44,449 bases of DNA from the NCBI GenBank assembly GCA_963922775.1, contig CAWUJG010000010.1, positions 1-44,449 of the forward strand, in the 5' to 3' direction. The notes beneath the pieces were generated by a model. It was not told the DNA's origin, did no database searches, and saw nothing but the letters and a program-made list of their open reading frames with translations. Positions within the stretch are counted from its first letter, which is position 1, and each line of letters begins with the position of its first letter. This document shows positions 35,461 through 44,048 of the stretch, one piece after another. The stretch is from JAHDDH01 sp963922775. Lineage in GTDB: Bacteria; Bacteroidota; Bacteroidia; Cytophagales; Amoebophilaceae. A program made the translations under genes and the position numbers.

Positions 35461-36114
35461 TTATGATAGACCTAAATTATAATAATTACAATTCAATGTA
35501 AATGGACACTGTATACATAAAGGCCTACGTGCTTTGCATGTATATCTCCCATGATGAATGAGCCAATGGTGCATTTTGCTAAGGTATAATTTAGGTGTAT
35601 GTTTTACCAAAATTTTTTCTACTGCTAGTGGTGTTTTAGCGTAATCATATACAAGTCCTAATCTTTTAGACACACGAAATACATGTGTATCTACAGCAAT
35701 TACAGCTTCTTGATACAAGGTAGATAGTATTACATGGGCTGTTTTTCTTCCTACACCAGGTAACTTTTGTAATGATTGTATATTATGGGGAACTTTACTT
35801 TCATACTCTTCTTGGAGCATACATGCTGAAGCAATTAAATACTTTGTCTTATTATTGGGATATGAAATACTTTTGATGTAGGGATAAACAGATTTAAACT
35901 GACTTTTTGCTAAAGATTCTATACTAGGAAAGGCCTTAAAAAGATGTTTTGTTACACTATTTACTCTCTTATCAGTACATTGTGCACTGAGTATAACAGC
36001 AATAAGCAGCTGAAAGTCATTATCATAATTAAGCTCAGTTGATGTTGGAGTGTTATGTGTAACAAAATAGTTAATAACAAATGCATATTTTTCTACCAAA
36101 GTCATAAAATACAA
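35461..36114 (-). CDS. nth: Endonuclease III (DNA glycosylase/AP lyase)
   Basis: 217 aa, normal length. The helix-hairpin-helix LPGVGRKTAHV carries the catalytic Lys, and the catalytic Asp is in AVDTHVFRV. The iron-sulfur cluster motif CKARRPLCIQCPFTLNC has the exact C-x6-C-x2-C-x5-C spacing. It removes oxidised pyrimidines in base-excision repair. A second possible start is three codons in (M-T-L-V-E-K). It lies 65 nt after the bactofilin gene on the same strand. Confidence 0.96.
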   Translation of the reverse strand: MYFMTLVEKYAFVINYFVTHNTPTSTELNYDNDFQLLIAVILSAQCTDKRVNSVTKHLFKAFPSIESLAKSQFKSVYPYIKSISYPNNKTKYLIASACMLQEEYESKVPHNIQSLQKLPGVGRKTAHVILSTLYQEAVIAVDTHVFRVSKRLGLVYDYAKTPLAVEKILVKHTPKLYLSKMHHWLIHHGRYTCKARRPLCIQCPFTLNCNYYNLGLS

Positions 36115-36179
36115 ATAATGTAACTTTTTGTAAAAAAAATTATGTATGTAGCATATTATGTTAACATATAAAATTATGG

Positions 36180-36590
36180 CTATAAACTAATTTTTTTGCT
36201 TGCCTTATTTTTATCTAGATGTATGTGTTGTATTTTTTTACTTTCCTGCATAGTACATTTTCCATTAAATCTAGCACCTTCTTCACATATCAATTTATTA
36301 GTAGTAATATCACCCTGTATTATAGCTGTACTTTTTAATATAAGTAAAGCAGATACTTTCAAATTTCCTTCTATTTTACCAGCTATTTGTACATTGTGGG
36401 CAAAAATATTGCCTTGTATAGTAGCATTTTTAGCTAGTACTAGCTTGGCTTTTGTAGTAATTTCTCCTTGTACAATACCTTCTACACGTATATTGCCTAC
36501 ACTAGTAATACTTCCTATTATACTTGTTCCTTTACCTATAATATTATTAGATTCATTGGGTAATGTTTCTATATTTTTTTTAGAAAACAT
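36180..36590 (-). CDS. Bactofilin (polymer-forming cytoskeletal protein)
   Basis: 136 aa. The central DUF583 domain (about residues 18-110) shows the repeating beta-helix pattern typical of bactofilins (SIIGSITSVGNIRVEGIVQG, ATIQGNIFAHNVQIAGKIEG). Bactofilins self-assemble into filaments at the membrane and localise cell-wall enzymes. The gene begins 9 nt after the M23 peptidase gene, an arrangement known in other bacteria where the two proteins work together on local wall remodelling. Confidence 0.93.
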   Translation of the reverse strand: MFSKKNIETLPNESNNIIGKGTSIIGSITSVGNIRVEGIVQGEITTKAKLVLAKNATIQGNIFAHNVQIAGKIEGNLKVSALLILKSTAIIQGDITTNKLICEEGARFNGKCTMQESKKIQHIHLDKNKASKKISL

Positions 36591-36599
36591 GAGGATAAA

Positions 36600-37340
36600 T
36601 TAAAAATTAATATATTCTTCCGGATTTATTGCTTTATGAGCATACCATAATTCAAAATGTAAATGAGGACCACTGGTAAGTTTTCCTGTATTGCCTAAAG
36701 TGGCAATTTTTTCATTTTTTTTGATAAAATCACCCATTTTTTTATGTAAATTTTTGTTGTGTTTGTATATAGATACATAGTTATTTTTATGTTGTATAAT
36801 AATTACCCAACCGGTATCATCATTATAACCAGAAAATAGTACTACACCATCTTCTATAGATACAATAGGTGTATTTTTTGGAGCAACTATATCAATACCA
36901 TAATGCTGGTGATTGGCATTAAATTTTGCTGTAATTATTCCTTTTATTGGTGCTATAAATTGCTTTTTTTGGATTTTTTTAATCCATACTTCTTGTGTAA
37001 TTTTATTTTGATCTGTTGAATCTTCTATAATATTTTGTAGTGCTTGAATAAAAAATTGTTGCTGTTTAACTTCTTTGGCCAATTTATCAGTCATTTGAGC
37101 TATGGTGACTATTTTTTCTCTATTTTTTTGAGATTGATATGTAGGATTAAGCCATTGGGCTAAAAAAGTATGTATTAAAAATAAGCTTACACCCATACAG
37201 AAAATTAATAGAGAAATTCCTAAAAAAAATAATTTACCATAGTTAAATTGGAAAATGCATTTTTCAGATAAATTTTTTTTATTTTTTATTATAAGTTTAT
37301 AATGATTTCTAAAAAGTGGGTGAAAAATTTTTTTTTTCAA
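36600..37340 (-). CDS. M23 family metallopeptidase, membrane-anchored
   Basis: 246 aa. One membrane segment at about 36-60 is followed by a short periplasmic coiled coil (80-115) and the LytM/M23 domain (about 130-246). Zinc ligands are visible in HYGIDI (His and Asp) and in GPHLHFELW (HxH). It would either cut peptide crosslinks in peptidoglycan or act as a scaffold; the metal site looks intact, favouring activity. A strong promoter lies just upstream (37363-37394) and the bactofilin gene follows 9 nt later. Confidence 0.93.
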   Translation of the reverse strand: MKKKIFHPLFRNHYKLIIKNKKNLSEKCIFQFNYGKLFFLGISLLIFCMGVSLFLIHTFLAQWLNPTYQSQKNREKIVTIAQMTDKLAKEVKQQQFFIQALQNIIEDSTDQNKITQEVWIKKIQKKQFIAPIKGIITAKFNANHQHYGIDIVAPKNTPIVSIEDGVVLFSGYNDDTGWVIIIQHKNNYVSIYKHNKNLHKKMGDFIKKNEKIATLGNTGKLTSGPHLHFELWYAHKAINPEEYINF

Positions 37341-37362
37341 AATTAGAAAAAGAAATATACTA

Positions 37363-37394
37363 CAAATATAGTTTTATTCTTAATAGGATTCAAA
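37363..37394 (-). promoter_or_regulatory. Bacteroidota promoter TTTG-N20-TATATTTG for the M23-bactofilin operon
   Basis: On the minus strand TTTG (37394-37391) is followed after 20 nt by TATATTTG (37370-37363), the same spacing as the promoter at 13344. Transcription would start near 37356, about 15 nt before the ATG at 37340. A second TAnnTTTG match (TACATTTG, 37398-37391) overlaps the -33 box. Confidence 0.65.
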
Positions 37395-37398
37395 TGTA

Positions 37399-37906
37399 TA
37401 ATGAATAGATAAATTGAATGTCTTAAAAAATATATTCAAAATGATATTTTTAATTGTAAATAAATTCATCATTTAAATAGGAATTATTCCTATAAGAATA
37501 AATTTTTTTATGCTAATTCTCTGGAATTTATTGTTTTTAAGTAAATTTTCAAAATAGGAAAAAATATCTCCTAATCACTATGTCTTAATTTTAATAAAAA
37601 TATATTTGTATATTGTAATACAAGAACAAAGTGTAGAAAAAATAGTAAAACAATTTCAGAAATTCAAAAAAAATTTATGTAGTAAATTTAATAAGTAAAA
37701 ATCCTAAATGGATAGGAAAAGGTCTATTGTTATGAATGGAAAACGCAAAAAAGGAAGAAAAGCTAGCTAATAGCCCAAGTGTTTTGCATGTAAGGTATTG
37801 ATATAAAAATGAAAGTTTCACAGATTTATCGGTTAATATAGTATATTAGATGAAAAAAGTTCATATGTTTTTTAATAATGTTCCTCTTAGTTAACTCCAT
37901 TTAATT
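37399..37906. other. Gap with coding-like remnants and a dyad
   Basis: Over 500 nt without an intact gene. A 17-nt inverted repeat lies at 37477-37493. On the plus strand, open stretches separated by stops at about 37616-37698 (I-Q-E-Q-S-V-E-K-I-V-K-Q-F-Q-K-F) and 37700-37850 (K-N-P-K-W-I-G-K-G; N-S-P-S-V-L-H-V-R-Y) look like fragments of a decayed gene. I cannot assign it. Confidence 0.35.
37477..37493. promoter_or_regulatory. Perfect 8-1-8 inverted repeat
   Basis: ATAGGAAT-T-ATTCCTAT is a perfect dyad with a single central base. No T-run follows, so it is not a typical terminator. It lies 137 nt upstream of the M23 gene, beyond its promoter. It could be a protein-binding site; no regulator is known. 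Confidence 0.35.
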
Positions 37907-38755
37907 ATGGCTATAAACAAGGTATTGTGTTTAAAAGACCCCATTTTTTCTTTAGCAAGAAGTCGATATTATCAATTGTATATTTTGTGTAGTAAACAGC
38001 ATATACAAATATGTTGTATAGAAAATAATACGAAGCAATGTATATTGCTTCGGTGCTATGCCATTACAGATGATGTATTGTCAGATCTCAATGAGTTATA
38101 TATTTATGATAGCATATTACAACATAAATATTGGCTAAAAATAAAAATAGGTTTTAACAATGCTTTATTTACTATTTTACCTAATACATTTTTTTCTGAA
38201 AAAAAAATTTATACTACACTTAATATTAGTTCTCCTCTAGATAGGAATATACATAATGCATATTATTTTGTACATAAAAAACAAGAAGTTTGTATACCAT
38301 TTGCTATAAGCAAAAAATTAGACGAATTTTTTGTACAAAAATATGGAAATAATTTGCTTTATGTACATATTTTAAATATTTTTTTAGCACATACTTTTTA
38401 TCATAGCAAAAGAAAATATACTACAAATCTTTACATTTTTTTGGGTCTAGATTATTTTGGTATTGTGGTGATAAAGAATAATACTTTGTATTTTTGTAAT
38501 CTTTTTTTATGTGGACATCAGGTAGAAAAACAAGTGTATTACCTTCAATGCGTTGTTCAACTTTTAGCTCTCAAGCGTTTTGGTATTTATTGTCATGGTT
38601 TTGTAAATAAAAAATCTTTTTTTTATATAAAGGTTAAAGAATATTTTCGTAGAGTTCATATCAGGAATCAGATTAATTTTGTTGGCTTAAGTAAAAATTT
38701 TTTATATCAACATGCATATCAATTTGTAGATATCTTTAGCATGTCATTATTATAA
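37907..38755 (+). CDS. DUF3822 family protein
   Basis: 282 aa. The overall pattern fits the Bacteroidota-specific DUF3822 family: an N-terminal half resembling an actin-like ATPase fold (SRYYQLYILCSKQHIQICCIE), a segment near 75-110 (FTILPNTFFSEKKIYTTLNI), then LYIFLGLDYFGIVVIKNNTLYFCN. No catalytic residue is evident and the function is unknown. Its usual neighbours in free-living relatives (rRNA methyltransferase genes) are not here. Cys and Tyr are unusually frequent. The assignment rests on recalled family pattern. Confidence 0.65.
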   Translation: MAINKVLCLKDPIFSLARSRYYQLYILCSKQHIQICCIENNTKQCILLRCYAITDDVLSDLNELYIYDSILQHKYWLKIKIGFNNALFTILPNTFFSEKKIYTTLNISSPLDRNIHNAYYFVHKKQEVCIPFAISKKLDEFFVQKYGNNLLYVHILNIFLAHTFYHSKRKYTTNLYIFLGLDYFGIVVIKNNTLYFCNLFLCGHQVEKQVYYLQCVVQLLALKRFGIYCHGFVNKKSFFYIKVKEYFRRVHIRNQINFVGLSKNFLYQHAYQFVDIFSMSLL

Positions 38756-38756
38756 T

Positions 38757-38781
38757 GCAATAAATAAATTTTTTTTATTGC
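38757..38781. terminator. Bidirectional hairpin between convergent DUF3822 and purM genes
   Basis: GCAATAAA (38757-38764) and TTTATTGC (38774-38781) form an 8-bp stem around a 9-nt loop, with A/T-rich flanks, in the 54-nt space between two convergent genes. It starts one base after the DUF3822 stop. Probably a shared terminator. Confidence 0.5.
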
Positions 38782-38809
38782 TAGTTGTGTTTATTATTGT
38801 TGCTACAAT

Positions 38810-39919
38810 CTATTCATATTGATATATATTGTTATTATATTTTATAGTCAATTTTTTTTTTTTTGCTTGGTAGACTTGTCCTATTACTTTAGCATTTAGG
38901 CCGAATTTTTTTACTGATAGGTCTAAAATATCTTCTACAATTTCTGCTTTTACATATATTTCCATACGATGTCCCATATTAAATATTTGGTACATATCTT
39001 TCCAAGGTATATTGCTTTTACATTGTATAAGTTGAAAAATAATTGGTACAGGAAATAGTTTATCTTTACTAATATGTAGTTGATTTTGAATATGATTTAA
39101 CACATGTGTTTGTCCACCATCAGTACAATGTATTATACCATTTATAGTATATTTATCTAATATGGCCTTGAGTACAGGAGCATAAGTACGTGTTTTACCT
39201 AATAGGAGTTGCCCCATATTGTTTGACATATCTTCTATTTCATCTGTCAATAAATAATCTCCTACATATGTTTGATATTGTGGTAAGTTGGCATCAAAAC
39301 TTTCGGGATATTTTTTTGCTATGGTATGATGTAATAATTCATGTCTTGCTGTAGTAAGACCATGATTGCCTATACCACTATGGTATGCTTCTTCATAGTG
39401 TGTTTTTCCTTCGGAAGAAAATCCTATAATTACATCTTCATGTTGAATTCCTGTATTTTCAATTATGTTTTTTTTTTTTATTCTTGTTGTAATTATACTA
39501 TTTATAAATACTGTTCGGGTTAAATCTCCTAAATCATCTATTTTATGTCCTGTATATGTTATGGATATGCCTAATTTGTCTAAATGTGTTATTGCTTTTT
39601 GTATGCCATTATAAATGTTTTCTAATACATCTTCAGTAATTAAATGTTTATTTTTACCTACTATATAATAAAGTAAATAGGGACCTGTAGCACCTATAGC
39701 AAATAATTCATCTAAATTCATGATGATGGTATCATATGCTATGTTTTCCCAAACAGTGCTATCTCCTGTTTCTTTCCAATAGACATATGCCAAGGAGGCT
39801 TTTGTGCCTGCATTATCAGCGTGTGTAACGTTGCAATAGGTTTTATCTTTACCTAAAATATCTGGAATAATATTACATTTTAGATTAGATTTTTTTTTTA
39901 TGTAGTGATGTTTTGTCAT
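38810..39919 (-). CDS. purM: PurM (AIR synthetase), N-terminally short and with altered active-site motifs
   Basis: 369 aa. The Bacteroidota type of phosphoribosylformylglycinamidine cyclo-ligase is recognisable throughout (LAYVYWKETGDSTVWENIAY, GLTTARHELLHHTIAKKYPE, LLLGKTRTYAPVLKAILDKY, NMGHRMEIYV). About 30 N-terminal residues of the usual protein are absent, and an in-frame stop upstream excludes a simple extension. Two motifs differ from the norm: HADGAGTK reads HADNAGTK, and GGETAD reads GHKIDD (residues 124-129). Both line the nucleotide site. No other purine gene is in the window. The protein may be losing function or have a changed one. Confidence 0.85.
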   Translation of the reverse strand: MTKHHYIKKKSNLKCNIIPDILGKDKTYCNVTHADNAGTKASLAYVYWKETGDSTVWENIAYDTIIMNLDELFAIGATGPYLLYYIVGKNKHLITEDVLENIYNGIQKAITHLDKLGISITYTGHKIDDLGDLTRTVFINSIITTRIKKKNIIENTGIQHEDVIIGFSSEGKTHYEEAYHSGIGNHGLTTARHELLHHTIAKKYPESFDANLPQYQTYVGDYLLTDEIEDMSNNMGQLLLGKTRTYAPVLKAILDKYTINGIIHCTDGGQTHVLNHIQNQLHISKDKLFPVPIIFQLIQCKSNIPWKDMYQIFNMGHRMEIYVKAEIVEDILDLSVKKFGLNAKVIGQVYQAKKKKLTIKYNNNIYQYE

Positions 39920-40167
39920 TTTAGAAATTAAAAATTTGATAGATATTATTGTATAGATACTTTATTTTTTACTATCAGGTCTATATTTAGATTATTATTT
40001 GGCAGTGTGTCTTTACCTAAAAATAATTAAGTATTGATTAAAGATCAAGTCTTAATGATTTATTACTTGTATTGCTTATGGTTTTGAATTTAAAATGACT
40101 TATGTCGTATATTTTATGTAATTATTGTATAATTTAAAAAAAGGATAAAAATAGTTAGTATGATCTA

Positions 40168-41679
40168 CTACTTTAGTAAACCTGTTTCCATACACTGTGG
40201 TTTAGGGCATTGCATTAATTGTAGTATAGTAGGGGCAATATGTGTTAAATTGCCTTGTAGTATTTTTTTTTTTGTCTCCATAACTAAAATACAAGGAACT
40301 TCATTATCTGTATGGGCTGTATGTATGGTATTGTCCGGATACATCATTTCTTCTGCATTGCCATGATCTGCTATAATGAGTATAACATATCCTTTTTTTT
40401 GGGCCATTGCCACAATTTTTTCTACGCATTGGTCTACTATTTCACATGCTTTTAGAGTAGCTTGCCAATTGCCTGTATGACCTACCATATCTGGATTTGC
40501 AAAATTTACTAAAATAAAATCATAATATTGCTGATGAAGTACTTTTAGGGTTTTTGCTGTAATAGCATGAGCACTCATGGCAGGTTGAAGATTATAAGTA
40601 GCTACTTTAGGTGATGGACAAAGGTATCTGTCTTCTCCTGGAAAAGGATTTACTCTTCCTCCAGAAAAAAAGTAGGTAACATGGGGATATTTTTCTGTTT
40701 CTGCTATGCGAAATTGTTTTTTGTTATTTTCGCTTAGTATGGATCCAAGTGTATTTTTTATAATTTTTTTTTTAAAAATTATTTTTGCGTTGAAGCGCTT
40801 ATCGTAAGGTGTAAAAGTATAGTATTCTAAGGAAAGAGGCTGCATATTATAGGTAGGGTATACTTGATGTATTAAAGCAGAAGTAATTTGTTTTACACGG
40901 TCATTTCTAAAATTAAAACTGATTACAATATCCTGGTTTTGTATTTTGGCTATCGGTTGCTGATTATGATTGGTTAAGATAAGAGGAAGAAAAAATTCAT
41001 CTGTTATACCTTGGTTATAGTATTCTTGTATGGATGATTGCCATTCTTTTGTTTTTTTTCCTTTACTATGCACCAAAGCATCATAGGCAATTTTTGTTCT
41101 TTCCCATCTTTGGTCTCTATCCATAGCATAATATCTGCCTATTATGGTAGCTATTTTTCCTGTAGTTTTTTGTAAATAATTTTCAAGTTCATGTAAAAAT
41201 TTTATTGCTGTTAAGGGCGACGTATCTCTTCCATCTGTAAAAGCATGTATAAAAACATTTTTTAAACCATGTTTGTAAGCTAATAAGCAAAGTTCTTTTA
41301 AATGGTTGAGGTGTGCATGTACTCCACCATTTGATACTAAACCTATAAAATGCAGTGATTTTTTTGTATTTTTAGCTTGATAAATGGCATGAAGTAGTGT
41401 AGGTAGGGTGTAAAATTTTTTATTTTTTATTGCCGTATTTATGCGCAAAAGGTCTTGATGTATTACCCTTCCTGATCCTATGTGTATATGCCCTACTTCA
41501 GAATTTCCTATTTGACCTTGAGGTAGGCCTACAGCTCTACCTGAAGCTTGTAGTGTAGTATTTGGATATTTTTTGTAAAGATGGTCAATATAAGGTGTAT
41601 GCGCATTTTCTATAGCAGAAAGGGATGGATTTTTTGCTATACCCCATCCATCAAGAATGACAAGAATACATGGAGACAT
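40168..41679 (-). CDS. gpmI: Phosphoglycerate mutase, cofactor-independent
   Basis: 503 aa, normal length. It interconverts 3- and 2-phosphoglycerate in glycolysis. The alkaline-phosphatase-fold metal motif VILDGWGIA (Asp10) and catalytic Ser60 in GNSEVGH are present. FTDGRDTSP, GRYYAMDRDQRWERTK, FSGGRVNPFPGEDR, ANPDMVGHTG and IADHGNAEEM complete the manganese and substrate sites. It lies 85 nt downstream of rplI on the same strand and may be read through from the ribosomal operon. Confidence 0.97.
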   Translation of the reverse strand: MSPCILVILDGWGIAKNPSLSAIENAHTPYIDHLYKKYPNTTLQASGRAVGLPQGQIGNSEVGHIHIGSGRVIHQDLLRINTAIKNKKFYTLPTLLHAIYQAKNTKKSLHFIGLVSNGGVHAHLNHLKELCLLAYKHGLKNVFIHAFTDGRDTSPLTAIKFLHELENYLQKTTGKIATIIGRYYAMDRDQRWERTKIAYDALVHSKGKKTKEWQSSIQEYYNQGITDEFFLPLILTNHNQQPIAKIQNQDIVISFNFRNDRVKQITSALIHQVYPTYNMQPLSLEYYTFTPYDKRFNAKIIFKKKIIKNTLGSILSENNKKQFRIAETEKYPHVTYFFSGGRVNPFPGEDRYLCPSPKVATYNLQPAMSAHAITAKTLKVLHQQYYDFILVNFANPDMVGHTGNWQATLKACEIVDQCVEKIVAMAQKKGYVILIIADHGNAEEMMYPDNTIHTAHTDNEVPCILVMETKKKILQGNLTHIAPTILQLMQCPKPQCMETGLLK

Positions 41680-41764
41680 GTAGTATTTTTTTATTGTTTA
41701 TATTGGCATTGTCTTATAATTTGCGCATTTTATTTTTTTGAGTTCTTATTTATATTTTTCAATT

Positions 41765-42211
41765 TTATTCAGAAACTACTTTAAACTGTATTTTTTTTAC
41801 TATATCTTGATGTAACTGTATTTTTGCTTCATATGTACCCAATGTTTTAATATTGGTAGTATCTAAAGTAATTTGCTTTTTTTCTACATGTATATTACAT
41901 TTTTTTAGTGCTTCTGATAGCTGTAATGGTGTTATAGAACCATATATTCTTTCATTTTTTCCTGCTCTTGTAGGTAAGCTTACAATAAGACCATCTAGTT
42001 TTCTTTCTATTTTCTCTGCAGACTGCTTTATTTTGAGTTGTTTTTCTCCAATCTGTCTTTGATTTTCTTGAAATATAGCTAAATTTTTTTTATTGGCTAC
42101 AATGGCATAGCCTTTAGGAATAAGGTAATTTCTTCCATAACCAGGTTTTACATCAACTAATGTTGATTTTTTTCCTAAATTTTTGATGTTTTTTTGTAAA
42201 ATTATTTGCAT
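41765..42211 (-). CDS. rplI: 50S ribosomal protein L9
   Basis: 148 aa. The N-terminal domain (MQIILQKNIKNLGKKSTLVDVKPGYGRNYLIPKGYA) is the L9 signature, joined by a long charged helix (about 45-75) to the C-terminal RNA-binding domain (ERIYGSITPLQLSEAL). It binds 23S rRNA near the L1 stalk. It follows rpsR by 12 nt in the conserved rpsF-rpsR-rplI order. Confidence 0.97.
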   Translation of the reverse strand: MQIILQKNIKNLGKKSTLVDVKPGYGRNYLIPKGYAIVANKKNLAIFQENQRQIGEKQLKIKQSAEKIERKLDGLIVSLPTRAGKNERIYGSITPLQLSEALKKCNIHVEKKQITLDTTNIKTLGTYEAKIQLHQDIVKKIQFKVVSE

Positions 42212-42223
42212 ATGCTTAAAAAT

Positions 42224-42469
42224 TTATTCTATTTCATTGCCTAAATAAGGCATAAGTGCTATTTGCCTAGCTCTTTTTATGGCCCTTGCCACTTTTTTTT
42301 GAAATTTTACACTATTACCTGTATTTTTAGCTGGTATAATTTGACCAAAATCATTGGTAAATTTTTTTAGTAGTTCTATATCTTTGTAGTCAACATGTTT
42401 TATGTTGTGCTTTTTAAATCTACAGAATTTTTTTTTTTTACGATGTTTAAAATCTGTGTTAAATATCAT
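42224..42469 (-). CDS. rpsR: 30S ribosomal protein S18
   Basis: 81 aa. The core VDYKDIELLKKFTNDFGQI and KVARAIKRARQIALMPY are diagnostic. The usual Pro-Arg-Arg before TG reads Pro-Ala-Lys-Asn here, a mild divergence. S18 pairs with S6 on the platform of the small subunit. It lies 11 nt downstream of rpsF. Confidence 0.97.
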   Translation of the reverse strand: MIFNTDFKHRKKKKFCRFKKHNIKHVDYKDIELLKKFTNDFGQIIPAKNTGNSVKFQKKVARAIKRARQIALMPYLGNEIE

Positions 42470-42480
42470 GGCTATACTTA

Positions 42481-42822
42481 TTAATTTTTTATACTTTTTA
42501 GTTGATTTTTTCTATTGCTATTATATGCAATAGCATGTTTATCTAAACAAATAGTCATAAACCTTATGATATCCTCATTTTGTTTATAGCTAGTGGCTAG
42601 TTTTGCTATAAAAGTAGGATCAGATTTAAATTCAAAATAATAATAATAGCCTGTTCTATGTTTTTTTATTTCGTAAGCTAATTTTTTCATGCCCCACTTT
42701 TCTTCATAAAGTATAGTAGCTTCTTTTTGTATTAGTGTTTTAAAAAATTGTACAGTATCTGCTATTTCTTTTTCTGATAGCACTGGCTTTAAAATGAATA
42801 CTGTTTCGTAATAATTTTGCAT
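42481..42822 (-). CDS. rpsF: 30S ribosomal protein S6
   Basis: 113 aa. The S6 fold is evident from YYETVFILKPVLSEKEIADT, WGMKKLAYEIKKHRTGYYYY and the C-terminal EDIIRFMTI. First gene of rpsF-rpsR-rplI. I looked for the S6:S18 leader RNA motif upstream and could not place one with confidence. Confidence 0.97.
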   Translation of the reverse strand: MQNYYETVFILKPVLSEKEIADTVQFFKTLIQKEATILYEEKWGMKKLAYEIKKHRTGYYYYFEFKSDPTFIAKLATSYKQNEDIIRFMTICLDKHAIAYNSNRKNQLKSIKN

Positions 42823-42974
42823 AATTAAATTGTAGTCAGTACAAAAAATGTAACTCGTAAATATAATAAAATTTTTTCTATGTTGATACTGGCGATAGAT
42901 TAATTATAGAAATTATTTGTACTTTTTTGCAAAAAATGTTTTTTTTAAAAAAATCAAATGATTATTTATAATGT

Positions 42975-44000
42975 ATGATACATTTAAACATTATTCCACA
43001 TTTATTATACTTTAAAAATCCTCTACAAACAGCAAAAAAAATATATACACAACAAACTACTTATTTCATACAATGTTATGATGATAAATTTCCTCAACAG
43101 GTGGGTTGGGGAGAAGCTAGTCCAATACCACAGAGCAGTTTAGATGAGGTAAAATATTTTGAGCAATATATTAAAAAATGTGAAAAGGTATTAAAATATA
43201 CTGCTATGCCACAAAATCATTATAGTATTTTTCTCTTTATACAAAAGCATATTCCTCTAACCCTTCCGGCCTTACAATTTGGTTTAGAAATAGCATTATT
43301 AGATTTTATTAATGGTGGTAAAAGAATTTGGTGTTATAATGATTTTACACTAGGGAAAAAAAATATACAACAAAATACACTCATCAGTATTGATACTTAT
43401 AATAATATGCTGAATAATGCTATACAAAAAATTCAACAGGGTTATATGTGTATTAAAATAAAAATAAAAAAAAAAAGTATTGGATTGGTTTTAAATTTGT
43501 TAGATTTTTTGAAAAATAATTATCCTAATATCACGATCCGGTTAGATGCCAATGGTGATTTTGATCCTAAAGAGATTTTACAAGTTTTGTATCAGCTTAC
43601 ACCATATAATATTCAAGCTATTGAACAGCCTATAGCCCCCCAATATCATAAAGAACTCCAAATATTATGTAGAAATAGCCCTATACCTATTGCATTAGAC
43701 GAATCATTAATTAATGCAAATAAAAAAATACTGCAAATCATACGTCCACAATATATAGTGCTAAAACCTGTTTATTTAGGTGGATTATATGCAACAAAAT
43801 TGTGGATATCTACTGCAGAGAAATATGGTATTAGCTGGTGGGTAACAGCAGGATTAGAATCAAATTTAGGCCTAAATGCTATATTACAGTTTGTAGGCTA
43901 CTACTCTAATGATATTGTACATGGCTTAGATACATACCATTGGTATAACCATAATATTGATATCGATAGAATGAATTCTAATATTATCGTTAATAAATAG
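42975..44000 (+). CDS. menC: o-Succinylbenzoate synthase
   Basis: 341 aa enolase-superfamily enzyme that dehydrates SHCHC to o-succinylbenzoate in menaquinone synthesis. The catalytic Lys pair is in CIKIKIKKK (161-167). Metal ligands are Asp191 (RLDANGDF), Glu217 (IEQP) and Asp242 (ALDES), and the second catalytic Lys is Lys264 (VLKPVYLGG). TAGLESNLGLNAI near the C-terminus and the N-terminal GWGEASP also fit MenC. It partners menB at 19495 in the pathway although the genes are about 22 kb apart. It is divergent from rpsF with 152 nt between. Confidence 0.93.
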   Translation: MIHLNIIPHLLYFKNPLQTAKKIYTQQTTYFIQCYDDKFPQQVGWGEASPIPQSSLDEVKYFEQYIKKCEKVLKYTAMPQNHYSIFLFIQKHIPLTLPALQFGLEIALLDFINGGKRIWCYNDFTLGKKNIQQNTLISIDTYNNMLNNAIQKIQQGYMCIKIKIKKKSIGLVLNLLDFLKNNYPNITIRLDANGDFDPKEILQVLYQLTPYNIQAIEQPIAPQYHKELQILCRNSPIPIALDESLINANKKILQIIRPQYIVLKPVYLGGLYATKLWISTAEKYGISWWVTAGLESNLGLNAILQFVGYYSNDIVHGLDTYHWYNHNIDIDRMNSNIIVNK

Positions 44001-44048
44001 CTGAATATATACTAAGTAGCCATGTATTCTAGTTGAATTTAGTTTTTT

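Noticed and set aside
37386..37400. TTCAAAT sequence considered as a tRNA T-loop
   Set aside because: No acceptor stem, anticodon arm or CCA context surrounds it; no tRNA was found anywhere in the window.
42823..42974. S6:S18 autoregulatory RNA motif upstream of rpsF
   Set aside because: The leader is A/T-rich and I could not identify the conserved CCG-containing loop.
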